Source: CAIUKX01 sp964580965 | Lineage (GTDB): Bacteria; Bacteroidota; Bacteroidia; Flavobacteriales_D; Crocinitomicaceae | Direction of reading: 5' to 3' | DNA: 64,000 bases | Assembly (NCBI GenBank): GCA_964580965.1 | Contig: CAZOLZ010000004.1 | Location: 18,993 to 82,992, forward strand | Shown: positions 27,273 to 37,956 of the stretch, in pieces | How the letters are laid out: each line of letters opens with the position of its first letter | Numbering within the stretch: position 1 is the stretch's first letter | Made by a program: the position numbers and the translations under genes | Notes under the pieces: model-generated | What the model saw: the letters and a program-made list of their open reading frames with translations, nothing else | Database searches by the model: none | What the model was told of the DNA's origin: nothing

Positions 27273-29537
27273 ATGTCAAAAAATCGTCGTCAAGAAGCAT
27301 TAGACTATCATTCTTCAGGTAAACCAGGTAAAATAGAGGTTGTTCCTACAAAGCCTTATGCATCACAAAGAGATTTGTCATTAGCTTATTCTCCGGGTGT
27401 TGCAGAACCTTGTTTGAAAATTGCAGATAAAAAATCTGATGTTTACAAATATACTTCTAAAGGAAATTTAGTTGCTGTAATATCTAACGGAACAGCTGTA
27501 CTAGGTTTGGGAGATATTGGTCCAGAAGCATCAAAACCGGTTATGGAAGGAAAAGGCCTTCTCTTCAAGATATTTGCAGATATCGATGTTTTTGATATTG
27601 AGATTGACGCTTCAGATCCTGAAAAATTTATTCAAACTGTTAAAGCAATATCTCCAACTTTTGGTGCAATTAATCTTGAAGATATTAAAGCACCTGAAGC
27701 TTTTGAAATTGAAAAAAGATTAAAAGACGAGTTAAATATACCTCTTATGCATGATGATCAGCACGGAACTGCAATTATTTCAGCTGCTGCTTTATTAAAC
27801 GCATTGGAATTAGCCAATAAAGAAATTGATAAAGTAAAAATTGTGGTTTCTGGAGCAGGAGCAGCTGCAATTTCGTGTGTTAAATTGTATATTTCATTAG
27901 GTGTTGATATTAATAATATTTTCCTTTTTGATTCTAAAGGATTAATAAACAAAAAAAGAACTGATCTTGATGATCAAAAACAGCTATTTGCAAATCATTC
28001 TGAAGATGCAACTTTATCTGAAGCAATGGAGAATGCTGATGTATTCTTAGGATTATCGAAGGGAAATATTGTTTCTAAAGATATGATCACTTCAATGTCA
28101 AAGGATCCAATTGTATTTGCTTTAGCTAATCCAGAACCTGAAATTTCATACAAAGACGCCATGTCTGTTCGAAAAGATATTATAATGGCTACTGGCAGAT
28201 CAGATCATCCTAACCAAGTCAACAATGTATTAGGCTTTCCCTACATATTTAGAGGAGCTTTGGATGTAAGAGCAACGGTTATTAATGAAGAAATGAAATT
28301 AGCAGCTGTTAAGGCACTAGCATCTCTTGCGAAAGAAACAATTCCTGAAGAAGTTATAGAAGCTTATGGTGAAAAAAATATACTTTTTGGAAGAGAACAA
28401 ATAATACCTAAGCCATTAGATCCTCGTTTAATTTATTACGTTGCTCCTGCTGTAGCAAAAGCTGCAATGGAATCAGGTGTGGCACAAAATCCAATTGAAA
28501 ATTGGGATGCCTATGAAATGGAACTTAAAAAACGTTTAGGTATTGACAATAAATTAATCCGAGACTTAACCACTAAAGCTCAAAACAATCCTAAAAGAGT
28601 TGTTTTTGCTGAAGCGGATAACATAAAAATATTAAAGGCAGCTCAAACGTCTCTTGAAGAAGGGGTTTCTTTTCCAATTTTGCTCGGAAAGAAAAATGTC
28701 ATCAAATCTTTAATCGAAGAATATTCTTTAGAATTTTCGGAAGTTGAGATTATTGATCCTAAATCTGATGATGAAGAAGAGCGAAGAATAAAGTACGGAA
28801 AAGCATTCTTTGAAAAAAGAAAGCGTAAAGGTTTTACAGAGTTTGAAGCCATTCAAATAATGCGAGAACGAAATCATTTCGGTGCGATGATGGTAGAATC
28901 TGGAGATGCTGACGCAATGATTTCAGGATCAACAAGAAATTACCGTGATGTTGTAAAGCCTGTAATTCAAACTGTTGGTTTACAGAAAGACGTCAATACA
29001 ATTGGTGGAATGTATATTCTTGTTACTAAAAGAGGTCCTTTATTTTTGGCTGATACTACAATTAATATGAACCCAACTGCTGAACAGATTGCAGAATTAA
29101 CAAATAATGTTGCTAAAATGGTTCGTAAATTCAAAGTAACACCTAGAATAGCATTATTAAGTTATTCAAACTTTGGTTCAGCACCAGGAGAGGATCCAAA
29201 AAAAATGGCTAAAGCTATTGAAATTCTCCACAAAAATCATCCAAATCTATTAGTTGATGGTGAAGTTCAGGCCAACTTTGCTTTGAATAATGATTTAATG
29301 ATGGATAAATTCTCTTTTTCCCAACTAGCAAACAAACAAGTAAACGTTCTTATTTTCCCTAATCTATCTTCTGGTAATATTGCTTATAAATTACTTCAAG
29401 AAATGACCGAAGGTGATGCGGTAGGACCAATACTAGTCGGATTGAAAAAATCTATTCATGTTTTACAACTAGGATCCTCAGTGAGAGAAATCATTAATAT
29501 GGTTAAGGTTGCAGTTGTTGATGCACAAAACAAATAA
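27273..29537 (+). CDS. maeB: NADP-dependent malic enzyme (malic enzyme/phosphotransacetylase fusion)
   Basis: A 754-residue MaeB-type protein: oxidative decarboxylation of malate to pyruvate with NADP reduction. The malic-enzyme half (about residues 1-420) has SLAYSPGVAEPC, INLEDIKAPEAFEIEKRL, HDDQHGTAII and the nucleotide-binding VSGAGAAAISCVKL. The C-terminal half (about 425-754) is a phosphate-acetyltransferase domain (VVFAEADNIKILKAA, MMVESGDADAMISGSTRNY) which in MaeB proteins is regulatory, sensing acetyl-CoA. It heads the operon with ruvA (3 nt gap) and sprA, an arrangement familiar in flavobacteria. Confidence 0.97.
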   Translation: MSKNRRQEALDYHSSGKPGKIEVVPTKPYASQRDLSLAYSPGVAEPCLKIADKKSDVYKYTSKGNLVAVISNGTAVLGLGDIGPEASKPVMEGKGLLFKIFADIDVFDIEIDASDPEKFIQTVKAISPTFGAINLEDIKAPEAFEIEKRLKDELNIPLMHDDQHGTAIISAAALLNALELANKEIDKVKIVVSGAGAAAISCVKLYISLGVDINNIFLFDSKGLINKKRTDLDDQKQLFANHSEDATLSEAMENADVFLGLSKGNIVSKDMITSMSKDPIVFALANPEPEISYKDAMSVRKDIIMATGRSDHPNQVNNVLGFPYIFRGALDVRATVINEEMKLAAVKALASLAKETIPEEVIEAYGEKNILFGREQIIPKPLDPRLIYYVAPAVAKAAMESGVAQNPIENWDAYEMELKKRLGIDNKLIRDLTTKAQNNPKRVVFAEADNIKILKAAQTSLEEGVSFPILLGKKNVIKSLIEEYSLEFSEVEIIDPKSDDEEERRIKYGKAFFEKRKRKGFTEFEAIQIMRERNHFGAMMVESGDADAMISGSTRNYRDVVKPVIQTVGLQKDVNTIGGMYILVTKRGPLFLADTTINMNPTAEQIAELTNNVAKMVRKFKVTPRIALLSYSNFGSAPGEDPKKMAKAIEILHKNHPNLLVDGEVQANFALNNDLMMDKFSFSQLANKQVNVLIFPNLSSGNIAYKLLQEMTEGDAVGPILVGLKKSIHVLQLGSSVREIINMVKVAVVDAQNK

Positions 29538-29540
29538 ATT

Positions 29541-30116
29541 ATGATTACTCATTTAAGAGGTAAATTAGTTGAAAAACACCCTACTGAAATTATTGTGGAG
29601 TGTAATGGTATTGGCTATGAGGTTAAAATCTCACTCAATACTTTTTCTTCGCTTTCTGATGATGAAGCAGTTTTTATACATACTCAATTTATCGTTCGAG
29701 AAGATGCACAAATACTTTATGGTTTTAACTCAAAAGAAGAAAGACAAATCTTCAATCAATTAATATCTGTATCAGGTATAGGTCCAAATACTGCTATGAT
29801 TATGCTTTCTTCATTAACCCCAGAAGAGGTCATTTCGGCAATACAAAGTGAAGATGTAAAAACGATTCAAAGTGTCAAAGGAATTGGTCTAAAAACAGCA
29901 CAAAGAGTAATTGTTGATTTGAAAGATAAAATGAGTAAAATTGAAATTGCGAGTGAAAATATTTTCAACAATAACAATACAAATCGATTTGATGCGTTTA
30001 CAGCATTGAGTTCTTTAGGTTTTGATAAAAAAGCAATTGATAAAGCTTTAGACAAAATAACTACAGGAACTGAAAGTGTAGAGGAATTAATAAAAGGAGC
30101 TCTAAAAATTTTGTGA
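29541..30116 (+). CDS. ruvA: Holliday junction branch migration protein RuvA
   Basis: A 191-residue RuvA, the tetrameric Holliday-junction binding protein that recruits RuvB. The N-terminal OB domain starts MITHLRGKLVEKHPTEIIVE. Domain II has two helix-hairpin-helix motifs (LISVSGIGPNTAMIML and IQSVKGIGLKTAQRVI). The flexible linker and C-terminal RuvB-contact domain (FTALSSLGFDKKAIDKAL) are complete. Its stop codon overlaps the GTG start of sprA by 4 nt, so the two are translationally coupled. Confidence 0.98.
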   Translation: MITHLRGKLVEKHPTEIIVECNGIGYEVKISLNTFSSLSDDEAVFIHTQFIVREDAQILYGFNSKEERQIFNQLISVSGIGPNTAMIMLSSLTPEEVISAIQSEDVKTIQSVKGIGLKTAQRVIVDLKDKMSKIEIASENIFNNNNTNRFDAFTALSSLGFDKKAIDKALDKITTGTESVEELIKGALKIL

Positions 30117-33100
30117 GTTTGTTGTTGAAGGGGAAATATAAATTTCTTTTTAGTCTTTTTTTGACCTATTTTTCAATGGGGGTAATGAATATGCTATTGG
30201 GTCAAGATACCCTTAGATATCCTATTCAATCTCCAAATGACCCAACACAATCTAGAAAGCAAAGTTTTGATTTAGGAGACCCTTCTTCAGTCAATAAAAC
30301 AATTGTTTACGATCCTAAGACAGGAACTTATGTTTTTAAGGAAACAATTGGCGACAGTGAATTAAACTATCGTAATTCTTCTCTTATGACCCTAGAAGAA
30401 TACCTTGATTACGAAGCATCAAAAGCAAGAGAGGTCAACTGGAAAGAACACATCGATGAACAAACAGAAGAGAATAGAACATTGGAATTTCCTATAAAAG
30501 TTGGAAGTAAATTGTTCGAAAACTTCTTCGGGTCAGATGAAATTACTATACGCCCGGCCGGTTCAGTTCAACTTCAGTTTGGGGTTAACTCATCCCGATA
30601 CGATAATCCGATAGTACCTGTCAATCAGAGAAAAATTACAAGATTTGATTTTCAACAACAAATCCAGTTGGATCTTGTTGGACAAATTGGTACAAAATTA
30701 AAAATAGGAACCAGTTACAACACACAAGCAACTTTTGATTTTAATAATATCTCAAAACTTGAATTTACAGGCAAAGAAGATCAAATAATGCAAAAAATTG
30801 CTCTTGGAAATGTCTCTATGCCCTTACCGACAAGTTTAATTCAAGGTTCGCAAACATTATTTGGAGCATATACCCAACTCAAATTTGGAAGAGCAACTGT
30901 TGATTTAATTGCAGCTTCCTCAAAAGGTAAAAGACAAGAAATTAATGTTGCAGGTAAGGCTCAAGTGAAAGAGTTTGAATTTAGTGCAGATAATTACGAA
31001 GCAAATCGCCATTATTATTTAAACTTTTTCCACAGAGATCATTATGATGAAGCAATGAAAACGTTACCAATTGTCAATTCAGGAGTAAACATAACTCGAA
31101 TTGAAGTATGGTTAACAAATAAAACAAATAACATTGAAAATACTCGAAATATTATTGCTTTTTCTGATTTAGGAGAAAGTAATGCATCGAATTGTCAGGG
31201 TGATCCAGGTAATTATAATGCTAATGAAGTTCCATCAAATGATGCAAATGCATTATATGAATGGGTTTCAGATCCTTCAAATCCAGACATTCGAGGTTTT
31301 TCAAATGCTGTAAATGCTCTCTCTGCACAAACGACCTCTCCCGGTCCTTTTCAACAAGGTATACATTATGAAAAAGTTCAAAACGCAAGAAAACTAACTG
31401 AATCTGAATTTACTTATAATGCATTACTTGGTTATATTTCATTAAATCTACCATTAAATAATGATGAAGTTTTAGGTGTTGCGTATGAGTATACCTACAG
31501 AGGAGAAACATACAAAGTTGGTGAATTATCAACTGATGGAGTTGCTGGTCAAGATGCTCTTATTGTTAAATTATTAAAATCCACAATAACTGATCCAAAA
31601 AATAAAATTTGGGATTTAATGATGAAAAATGTGTACTCAATTGGAGCTTACCAAGTGAGTCAACAAGGATTTAGGATGGATTTATTATACAATAATCCAG
31701 CAACATCATTACCAATCCCTTTCTTTCCATACACTGGCGTTGATGACAAACTTCTTGTAAACCTTCTTGAAATGGATAAAATCAATCAAAATAACCAACC
31801 ATTTTCTGATGGTGTTTTTGATTTTGCTCCGATAACTTATGAAGGAAATAAAGCTACAAATGGAGGGACGATCAACGCACGAAATGGTCGCGTTTATTTT
31901 TCAACTGTAGAGCCATTTGGACAAACCTTATCTGAAAAACTAAAAGCTGTAAACGTTCCTGATGTCATTATTAATCAAGTTGCTTTTACTGAATTATATG
32001 ACTCTACACAAACTGCTGCTCAGCAAATACCATCAAAAAACAGATATAGTTTCAAGGGTGAATATCAATCATCTGTTTCATCAGATATTCCATTAAATGC
32101 TTTAAATGTTCCTGAAGGTGCAGTGAGCGTTACTGCAGGAGGAATTAAACTTGTTGAAGGTGTTGATTATACAGTAGACTATAACTTAGGAAGAGTTAAA
32201 ATTTTAAATTCTGGAATATTAGAATCAAACACTCCAATAAAAGTTTCTGTAGAAAGTAATTCTGTATTTGGCTTTCAATCTAAATCACTTGTTGGCGGGA
32301 GGTATAATTATAGATTCAGTGAGAACTTAAATGTTGGAGCTACTTGGATGAGAATGATGGAAAGGCCTGTTACTCAAAAAGTAGATATTGGAAGTGAGCC
32401 ATATAAAAATAATATTATTGGAACTGACATTGCTTTCAAGACAGAATTACCATTTCTTACTAAGTTTATTGATAAATTACCCGTTCTATCTACAACTGAA
32501 AAGTCAACATTATCTTTCACAGGTGAGTTCGCTCATATTATTCCAGGATCTCCTAAAGCGGTAAGTAAAAGTGGAATATCATATGTTGATGATTTCGAAG
32601 GTGCTCAAAGTACAATTGATCTAAAGTCTTCTATCGCATGGAAATTAGCTAGTATTCCTCAAGGTCAGAATGATATATTCCCTGAAGCTGTATCAAAAGA
32701 ATTGTCAAGTAATTTTAAACGTTCAAAACTTGCTTGGTATACCATTGATCAATTATTCTACTCAAATAATTCACTCACTCCAAAACATATCAAAGAAGAT
32801 CCAAGTATGTTAGCTGATAGTAGAATGAGAATAGTACAAACAACAGAAATTTTCCCTAATACCCAGTTAGCATATGGTACACCTACTCCTCTTCAAACAA
32901 TGGATTTAGCATATTATCCAGCTGAAAGAGGGATGTACAATTACGACACAACAAATACTGTTGACGCTAACGGAAATTGGATTGATCCAGAAAATAGATG
33001 GGCTGGAATTATGCGCCCTTTAAGTACAAATAACTTTGAGCAAAGTAATATCCAATACATTCAATTTTGGATTTTAGATCCATTTAACCAAGATACTGAA

Positions 33101-36100
33101 AATTTAAACCCAAACACCACGCATTCAGGAGGAGATTTATATTTTAATTTAGGTAATATTTCAGAAGATATTTTACCAGATTCCTATAAAAGTTATGAAA
33201 ATGGATTACCTGCAAACAATACAACAAATACAAGTGATTTAGATACAACAAATTGGGCAAGAGTTTCAACTTTACAGCCTGTTGTAAATGCTTTTGACAC
33301 AGATAACGAAGCAGTCCTAAATCAGGATGTTGGTTTAGACGGTTGGATAGACAGTGATGAATCAAAAGCATTTCAAAAATATGTCAATTGGGTTCAGAAT
33401 AACCCTACAATTTTACCTGAAGTAAAAACTCGTATGATTACCGACCCTTCAAATGATGATTATACTTTTTACAGAAACGATCAATATGATACAGAAAGTG
33501 CTGATATACTGAAACGTTACAAAAAATACAATGGAATGGAAGGAAACTCTCCTACTCCTGATATGTCAAAAACAATTAATCAAGAAGGATATCCAACTGC
33601 TGCAAGTAACACCCCTGATAATGAAGATTTAAACCTTGATAACAACTTATCTGAATCAGAGAGTTATTTTCAATATAGAATAAGTTTGAGGCCTAACGAT
33701 ATGGTGGTAGGTAAGAACTACATCACAAGTGTTCAGCAAGTTACCGTCGGAACTGGTTCAGCTCAAAAAACAGAAAATTGGTATCAATTTAAAGTTCCAA
33801 TAGTTGAACATGAAAAAAAGGTGAATGGTATTCAAGATTTCAGGTCTATTCGTTTTATGCGAATGTTTTTGAAGAATTTTGATGAAGAAATTGTAGTTAG
33901 ATTTGCAAGATTGGAATTATTAAGAGGTGAATGGAGAGTATATGCTGAAGACTTAACTCACCCTGGCGAAAGTATTACCCCTGAACCTAATTCAACAAAC
34001 TTCAACATTGGGATTGTTAATGTCGAGGAAAATGATCAAAGAGAACCTATCAACTATGTCATCCCACCTGGTATTATTCGAGAAAGTGACCCTTCGCAAG
34101 CAGTTCAAAGACAACTAAATGAGCAATCCTTAGTTTTAAATGTTTGCAACCTTCAAGATGGAGATGCTAGAGCTACATACAAAAATGTAACATTTGATGT
34201 TCGAACTTATAAAAAATTAAAAATGTTTGTACATCTTGAAGAATCAGACCCTTTGTTATATCCATATGCAAATGAGGAACTAACAATGTTTATGAGATTA
34301 GGTTCTGATTTTACAGATAATTATTACGAATATGAATTCCCTTTGTATAAAACAGAGTATGGAGCGTCTTTAGCAGATGACATCTGGCCTTCTGAAAATG
34401 AAATGGAAATTATTTTTGACGACTTATTGAATCTAAAAAACAATAGAAATCAAGCTATTCAGAATGGTAGTACATCCGTTGCTTTCTCAGTTGAATACAG
34501 TGAAATTGACCCTAAAAATGCTAAGAGAGTTTTGAAGGTTAAAGGTAGTCCAAACTTACAAGGTCTAAAAACCGTTATGATTGGTGTAAGAAATCCAGCA
34601 AAAAATGATATTAATCCATGGCCAAATGGTGGATTGGATAATGGGGAAGCTGAATGTGTGCAAATTTGGATTAACGAATTAAGGCTTACTGATTTTACAA
34701 GTGAAGGAGGTTCAGCTGCAATTGCTCAAGCTCAAATTAAAGCTGCTGATTTTGGAAACTTACAAGTATCTGGAAACTATAGTGGAATAAATTGGGGAAG
34801 TGTTGATAGTAGAGTACAAGAGCGGCAGCGTAATGAAAGGTTGGGACTTGATTTGAATACGAATATGCAATTAGGTCAATTTTTCGGAAGAAGAGCAAGA
34901 ATTTCCTTACCTTTTTTCTACAGCCATTCAATTAATGTAGTAAATCCAGAATATGACCCCTATAACCCTGATATTAAATTAAGTAGTTATGATTTAGCTA
35001 CAAAAAGAGAACGAGCAAAATTAGGACAAGATTTAACAGAAAGAATATCTTACAATTTTACTAATGTTAGAAAAGAAGCTGCTCAAGGTGCTACACCTCA
35101 TTTTTGGAAATTAAGTAATTGGTCAACGAGTTATTCATACTCTGAAAATTTAAGAAAAGACTTTAATACAAAATATGATCGGACGAAAACTTGGAATTCT
35201 GGCCTAAATTATAATTATTCATTTAATACAAAACCATATGAACCTTTTAAAAAATCTAAGTTTCTAAAAAAATCTAAATGGTTCAAAATCATTAGAGAAA
35301 GTAATATTTACTTTACACCAAAAACAATTTCATTTAAAAATGAAGTGAATCGAACATATAATGAAAGACAAATTAGAAATAATTTAGCTCCTGATTATGA
35401 AATCACCCCTGTATACTTAAAACAATTTAATTGGAAACGACAGTACAATTTGGGTTATGACTTGACTAAAAACTTAAAATTCACATTTAATGCCGTTGCT
35501 CAAGCGATATTTGTTGAAGGACAGGGACAAGTAAATAAAAACTTGGATCCTAATGGATATCAAGAATTTAGAGATACTATTTTATCACAAGCGAGAACTG
35601 GAGGTAAAATGATGGATTACACTCAAAACTATTCATTCAGTTACAATGTCCCATTCAATAAAATACCAGCATTAGATTGGATTAATGCGAATACAAAATA
35701 TAGTGGTACATATAATTGGCAGAGAGCACCTCTTAGTCAACCAGAATTCGGTCATACTATTCAAAACAGTAGAAATATTAATGTTACTACTCAGCTTAAT
35801 TGCATTACCTTGTACAATAAAGTTCCTTATTTGAAAAAAGTAAACAGTCAAGGTAAAAACTCAAGAAATAATGGAAGAAGATCAGCCGTACCAACCAAAA
35901 ACACCCCTACAAGAAAGGAAAATATACAAGAAAAACCTGAGTCTGAAATGACTAAAAAAGAGTTACGAGAGAAGAGAAAAAAAGAACGTAAAGAAAAAAG
36001 AGAAAAAAAGAAAAAAGAAAAAGCTGCAAAAGAAGTACAACCTCTTGGTGGTTTTTTAGCTAATATGTTAATGAGTATTCGCAATGTCTCAGGAACATAC

Positions 36101-37480
36101 AGCTTAACAGATGGAACACTTTTACCAGGATTTAATCAAGAGGCTAAAATTCTAGGAACTCCTAATGGCTTAATTTCTCCTCTCGCTGGATTTACGTTTG
36201 GTCAACAAGGTTACGACTTATTTGGTCGTTCTAATGGTTATGATATTGCTCAAATTGCAGCAGGTAAATCTACTGGTAACTCAGGAACGGACTCAAATTG
36301 GTTAATTAAAAATGAAGATTTAAACAAAGCTAGAACTATTAATCACACACAAAACATAAGTGGTAGGGCTAGTTTAGAGCCTTTTAAAGATTTCAAAATT
36401 GAAATGAGTTTAAATCGAAATTACTCAGTTAACTCAACAGATTTTTACAGATGGGTAGTTAATTCAGGAAGTATTGACATAAATGATGGTCAATATTTAT
36501 CACAAAGTAGGGTTGAGACTTCAAATATTAGTTATTCAGCCATATCAATGAGCACAGCTTTTATAAAGTCTAATAAAAAGAATTTATACAGTTCTTCAAC
36601 ATTTGAAAACCTCTTGACTAATAGAGCTGAAGTATCTAAACTACTTGGTCAGAATAATTCAAGCTCAACTGGTATAATTAATGGTTTTTATGATGGATAC
36701 GACGGTTCTCAACAAGAAGTAGTTTTAGGTGCATTTTTATCTACTTATACAAATAAGCCAATAAATTCTAGAAATATTAACCCTATCAGAAATATACCTC
36801 TCCCAAATTGGTCTGTGAATTACAATGGATTATCTAAAATGAAATTCATGAAAAAGTATGCTAGAAATTTAGTTATTCGACATTCATATAGTTCTTCAAT
36901 TTCAGTCTCTGGAATGCAAACAAATTTAAATGCAAATCAGTCTAATAACGTAAGAGATATTAATAATAACTTTGAAGCACCTAACGTTATTCAAAATATT
37001 TCAATTGCAGAGAGATTCTCTCCATTAATTGGTTTTGATGCTACTTGGAATATTCAAAATCAAGGACTTATAACAAAATTTGAGATCAAAAAAGATAGAA
37101 ATACGACATTATCTTTAAATAACAATCAAGTAACAGAAATTTTAGGAACAGAATGGGTTATAGGGACAGGTTTTAAATTTGAAAAAGTTAAAATGCCAAT
37201 CAATAAAATTCCCGCAAGTCCTGTAAATATCAGAATAGACTTTACCTTCAGAGATAACTTGACTGTAGTAAGAAAAATTGTTGAAAATTCTAATCAAGCA
37301 ACTGCAGGTCAAAGAGTCGTTTCAATTAAATCTTCAGCAGATTACAATATGAGTCAAAACTTAGTACTTCAATTTTATTATGATCAAGTTATAACAACAC
37401 CAAAAATAGCTACATCTTATCCAACAGGAAATTTAAATTGTGGACTAAGATTAAGATTTAACTTAGCAGGGGTTCAATAA
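30113..37480 (+). CDS. sprA: Cell surface protein SprA, type IX secretion outer-membrane translocon
   Basis: A 2455-residue SprA (Sov), the giant outer-membrane barrel that conducts T9SS cargo and is needed for gliding where it occurs. The GTG start overlaps the ruvA stop and gives a good signal peptide (hydrophobic residues 10-28, then LLGQDTL). Family segments include LRYPIQSPNDP at the mature N-terminus, GSVQLQFGVNSSRYDNP, SGISYVDDFEGAQSTIDLK, and a C-terminal stretch of membrane strands ending GLRLRFNLAGVQ. A lysine/glutamate-rich stretch (about residues 1943-1976) interrupts the C-terminal third. Clients include CHU_C-tagged proteins such as the one at 3663. Confidence 0.97.
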   Translation: MSLLLKGKYKFLFSLFLTYFSMGVMNMLLGQDTLRYPIQSPNDPTQSRKQSFDLGDPSSVNKTIVYDPKTGTYVFKETIGDSELNYRNSSLMTLEEYLDYEASKAREVNWKEHIDEQTEENRTLEFPIKVGSKLFENFFGSDEITIRPAGSVQLQFGVNSSRYDNPIVPVNQRKITRFDFQQQIQLDLVGQIGTKLKIGTSYNTQATFDFNNISKLEFTGKEDQIMQKIALGNVSMPLPTSLIQGSQTLFGAYTQLKFGRATVDLIAASSKGKRQEINVAGKAQVKEFEFSADNYEANRHYYLNFFHRDHYDEAMKTLPIVNSGVNITRIEVWLTNKTNNIENTRNIIAFSDLGESNASNCQGDPGNYNANEVPSNDANALYEWVSDPSNPDIRGFSNAVNALSAQTTSPGPFQQGIHYEKVQNARKLTESEFTYNALLGYISLNLPLNNDEVLGVAYEYTYRGETYKVGELSTDGVAGQDALIVKLLKSTITDPKNKIWDLMMKNVYSIGAYQVSQQGFRMDLLYNNPATSLPIPFFPYTGVDDKLLVNLLEMDKINQNNQPFSDGVFDFAPITYEGNKATNGGTINARNGRVYFSTVEPFGQTLSEKLKAVNVPDVIINQVAFTELYDSTQTAAQQIPSKNRYSFKGEYQSSVSSDIPLNALNVPEGAVSVTAGGIKLVEGVDYTVDYNLGRVKILNSGILESNTPIKVSVESNSVFGFQSKSLVGGRYNYRFSENLNVGATWMRMMERPVTQKVDIGSEPYKNNIIGTDIAFKTELPFLTKFIDKLPVLSTTEKSTLSFTGEFAHIIPGSPKAVSKSGISYVDDFEGAQSTIDLKSSIAWKLASIPQGQNDIFPEAVSKELSSNFKRSKLAWYTIDQLFYSNNSLTPKHIKEDPSMLADSRMRIVQTTEIFPNTQLAYGTPTPLQTMDLAYYPAERGMYNYDTTNTVDANGNWIDPENRWAGIMRPLSTNNFEQSNIQYIQFWILDPFNQDTENLNPNTTHSGGDLYFNLGNISEDILPDSYKSYENGLPANNTTNTSDLDTTNWARVSTLQPVVNAFDTDNEAVLNQDVGLDGWIDSDESKAFQKYVNWVQNNPTILPEVKTRMITDPSNDDYTFYRNDQYDTESADILKRYKKYNGMEGNSPTPDMSKTINQEGYPTAASNTPDNEDLNLDNNLSESESYFQYRISLRPNDMVVGKNYITSVQQVTVGTGSAQKTENWYQFKVPIVEHEKKVNGIQDFRSIRFMRMFLKNFDEEIVVRFARLELLRGEWRVYAEDLTHPGESITPEPNSTNFNIGIVNVEENDQREPINYVIPPGIIRESDPSQAVQRQLNEQSLVLNVCNLQDGDARATYKNVTFDVRTYKKLKMFVHLEESDPLLYPYANEELTMFMRLGSDFTDNYYEYEFPLYKTEYGASLADDIWPSENEMEIIFDDLLNLKNNRNQAIQNGSTSVAFSVEYSEIDPKNAKRVLKVKGSPNLQGLKTVMIGVRNPAKNDINPWPNGGLDNGEAECVQIWINELRLTDFTSEGGSAAIAQAQIKAADFGNLQVSGNYSGINWGSVDSRVQERQRNERLGLDLNTNMQLGQFFGRRARISLPFFYSHSINVVNPEYDPYNPDIKLSSYDLATKRERAKLGQDLTERISYNFTNVRKEAAQGATPHFWKLSNWSTSYSYSENLRKDFNTKYDRTKTWNSGLNYNYSFNTKPYEPFKKSKFLKKSKWFKIIRESNIYFTPKTISFKNEVNRTYNERQIRNNLAPDYEITPVYLKQFNWKRQYNLGYDLTKNLKFTFNAVAQAIFVEGQGQVNKNLDPNGYQEFRDTILSQARTGGKMMDYTQNYSFSYNVPFNKIPALDWINANTKYSGTYNWQRAPLSQPEFGHTIQNSRNINVTTQLNCITLYNKVPYLKKVNSQGKNSRNNGRRSAVPTKNTPTRKENIQEKPESEMTKKELREKRKKERKEKREKKKKEKAAKEVQPLGGFLANMLMSIRNVSGTYSLTDGTLLPGFNQEAKILGTPNGLISPLAGFTFGQQGYDLFGRSNGYDIAQIAAGKSTGNSGTDSNWLIKNEDLNKARTINHTQNISGRASLEPFKDFKIEMSLNRNYSVNSTDFYRWVVNSGSIDINDGQYLSQSRVETSNISYSAISMSTAFIKSNKKNLYSSSTFENLLTNRAEVSKLLGQNNSSSTGIINGFYDGYDGSQQEVVLGAFLSTYTNKPINSRNINPIRNIPLPNWSVNYNGLSKMKFMKKYARNLVIRHSYSSSISVSGMQTNLNANQSNNVRDINNNFEAPNVIQNISIAERFSPLIGFDATWNIQNQGLITKFEIKKDRNTTLSLNNNQVTEILGTEWVIGTGFKFEKVKMPINKIPASPVNIRIDFTFRDNLTVVRKIVENSNQATAGQRVVSIKSSADYNMSQNLVLQFYYDQVITTPKIATSYPTGNLNCGLRLRFNLAGVQ

Positions 37481-37486
37481 AACATT

Positions 37487-37939
37487 ATGAAAGAAGAATT
37501 TAACATTAGAAAAGCAACTAAAGGTGATGAAAAAGAAATAATGATGTTAATTAAAGAATTAGCATTATTTGAGAAAGCGCCAAATGAAGTGGTAAATACC
37601 GCTGAACAATTAAAAATAGATCTTTTTGAAGATCAAATTTGCGATGCTTTTGTAGCAGAGGTAGAGGATAAAGTCGTTGGTTTTGCATTATACTATACAT
37701 CATATTCAACGTGGAAAGGGAGGTGTTTATATCTTGAAGATTTCTATGTTCTTCCTGAATACCGAAAATTAGGTATTGGATCTAAACTGTTTGACTTAGT
37801 CGTAGATATTGCTAAAAATCGAAATGTTAAACGTATGGAATGGCAAGTTTTAGACTGGAATGAAAATGCGATTAATTTTTATAAAAAGAAAAATGCTATA
37901 TTAGATGATGAATGGTTAAACGGAAGAATCTTCTTTTGA
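37487..37939 (+). CDS. GNAT family N-acetyltransferase
   Basis: A 150-residue GNAT acetyltransferase. The acetyl-CoA binding segment is LEDFYVLPEYRKLGIGSKLFDLVV, followed by the C-terminal WNENAINFYKKKNA. The start IRKATKGDEKEIMMLIKELALFE and the length match the diamine/thialysine acetyltransferase-like group, though the substrate is not certain. It begins 6 nt after sprA and is likely on the same transcript. Confidence 0.93.
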   Translation: MKEEFNIRKATKGDEKEIMMLIKELALFEKAPNEVVNTAEQLKIDLFEDQICDAFVAEVEDKVVGFALYYTSYSTWKGRCLYLEDFYVLPEYRKLGIGSKLFDLVVDIAKNRNVKRMEWQVLDWNENAINFYKKKNAILDDEWLNGRIFF

Positions 37940-37956
37940 TTCTGAAAATTTAAAAC

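Noticed and set aside
35848..36084. 78-codon minus-strand ORF rich in Phe/Ser inside sprA
   Set aside because: Simple antisense translation of the Lys/Glu-rich stretch of SprA.
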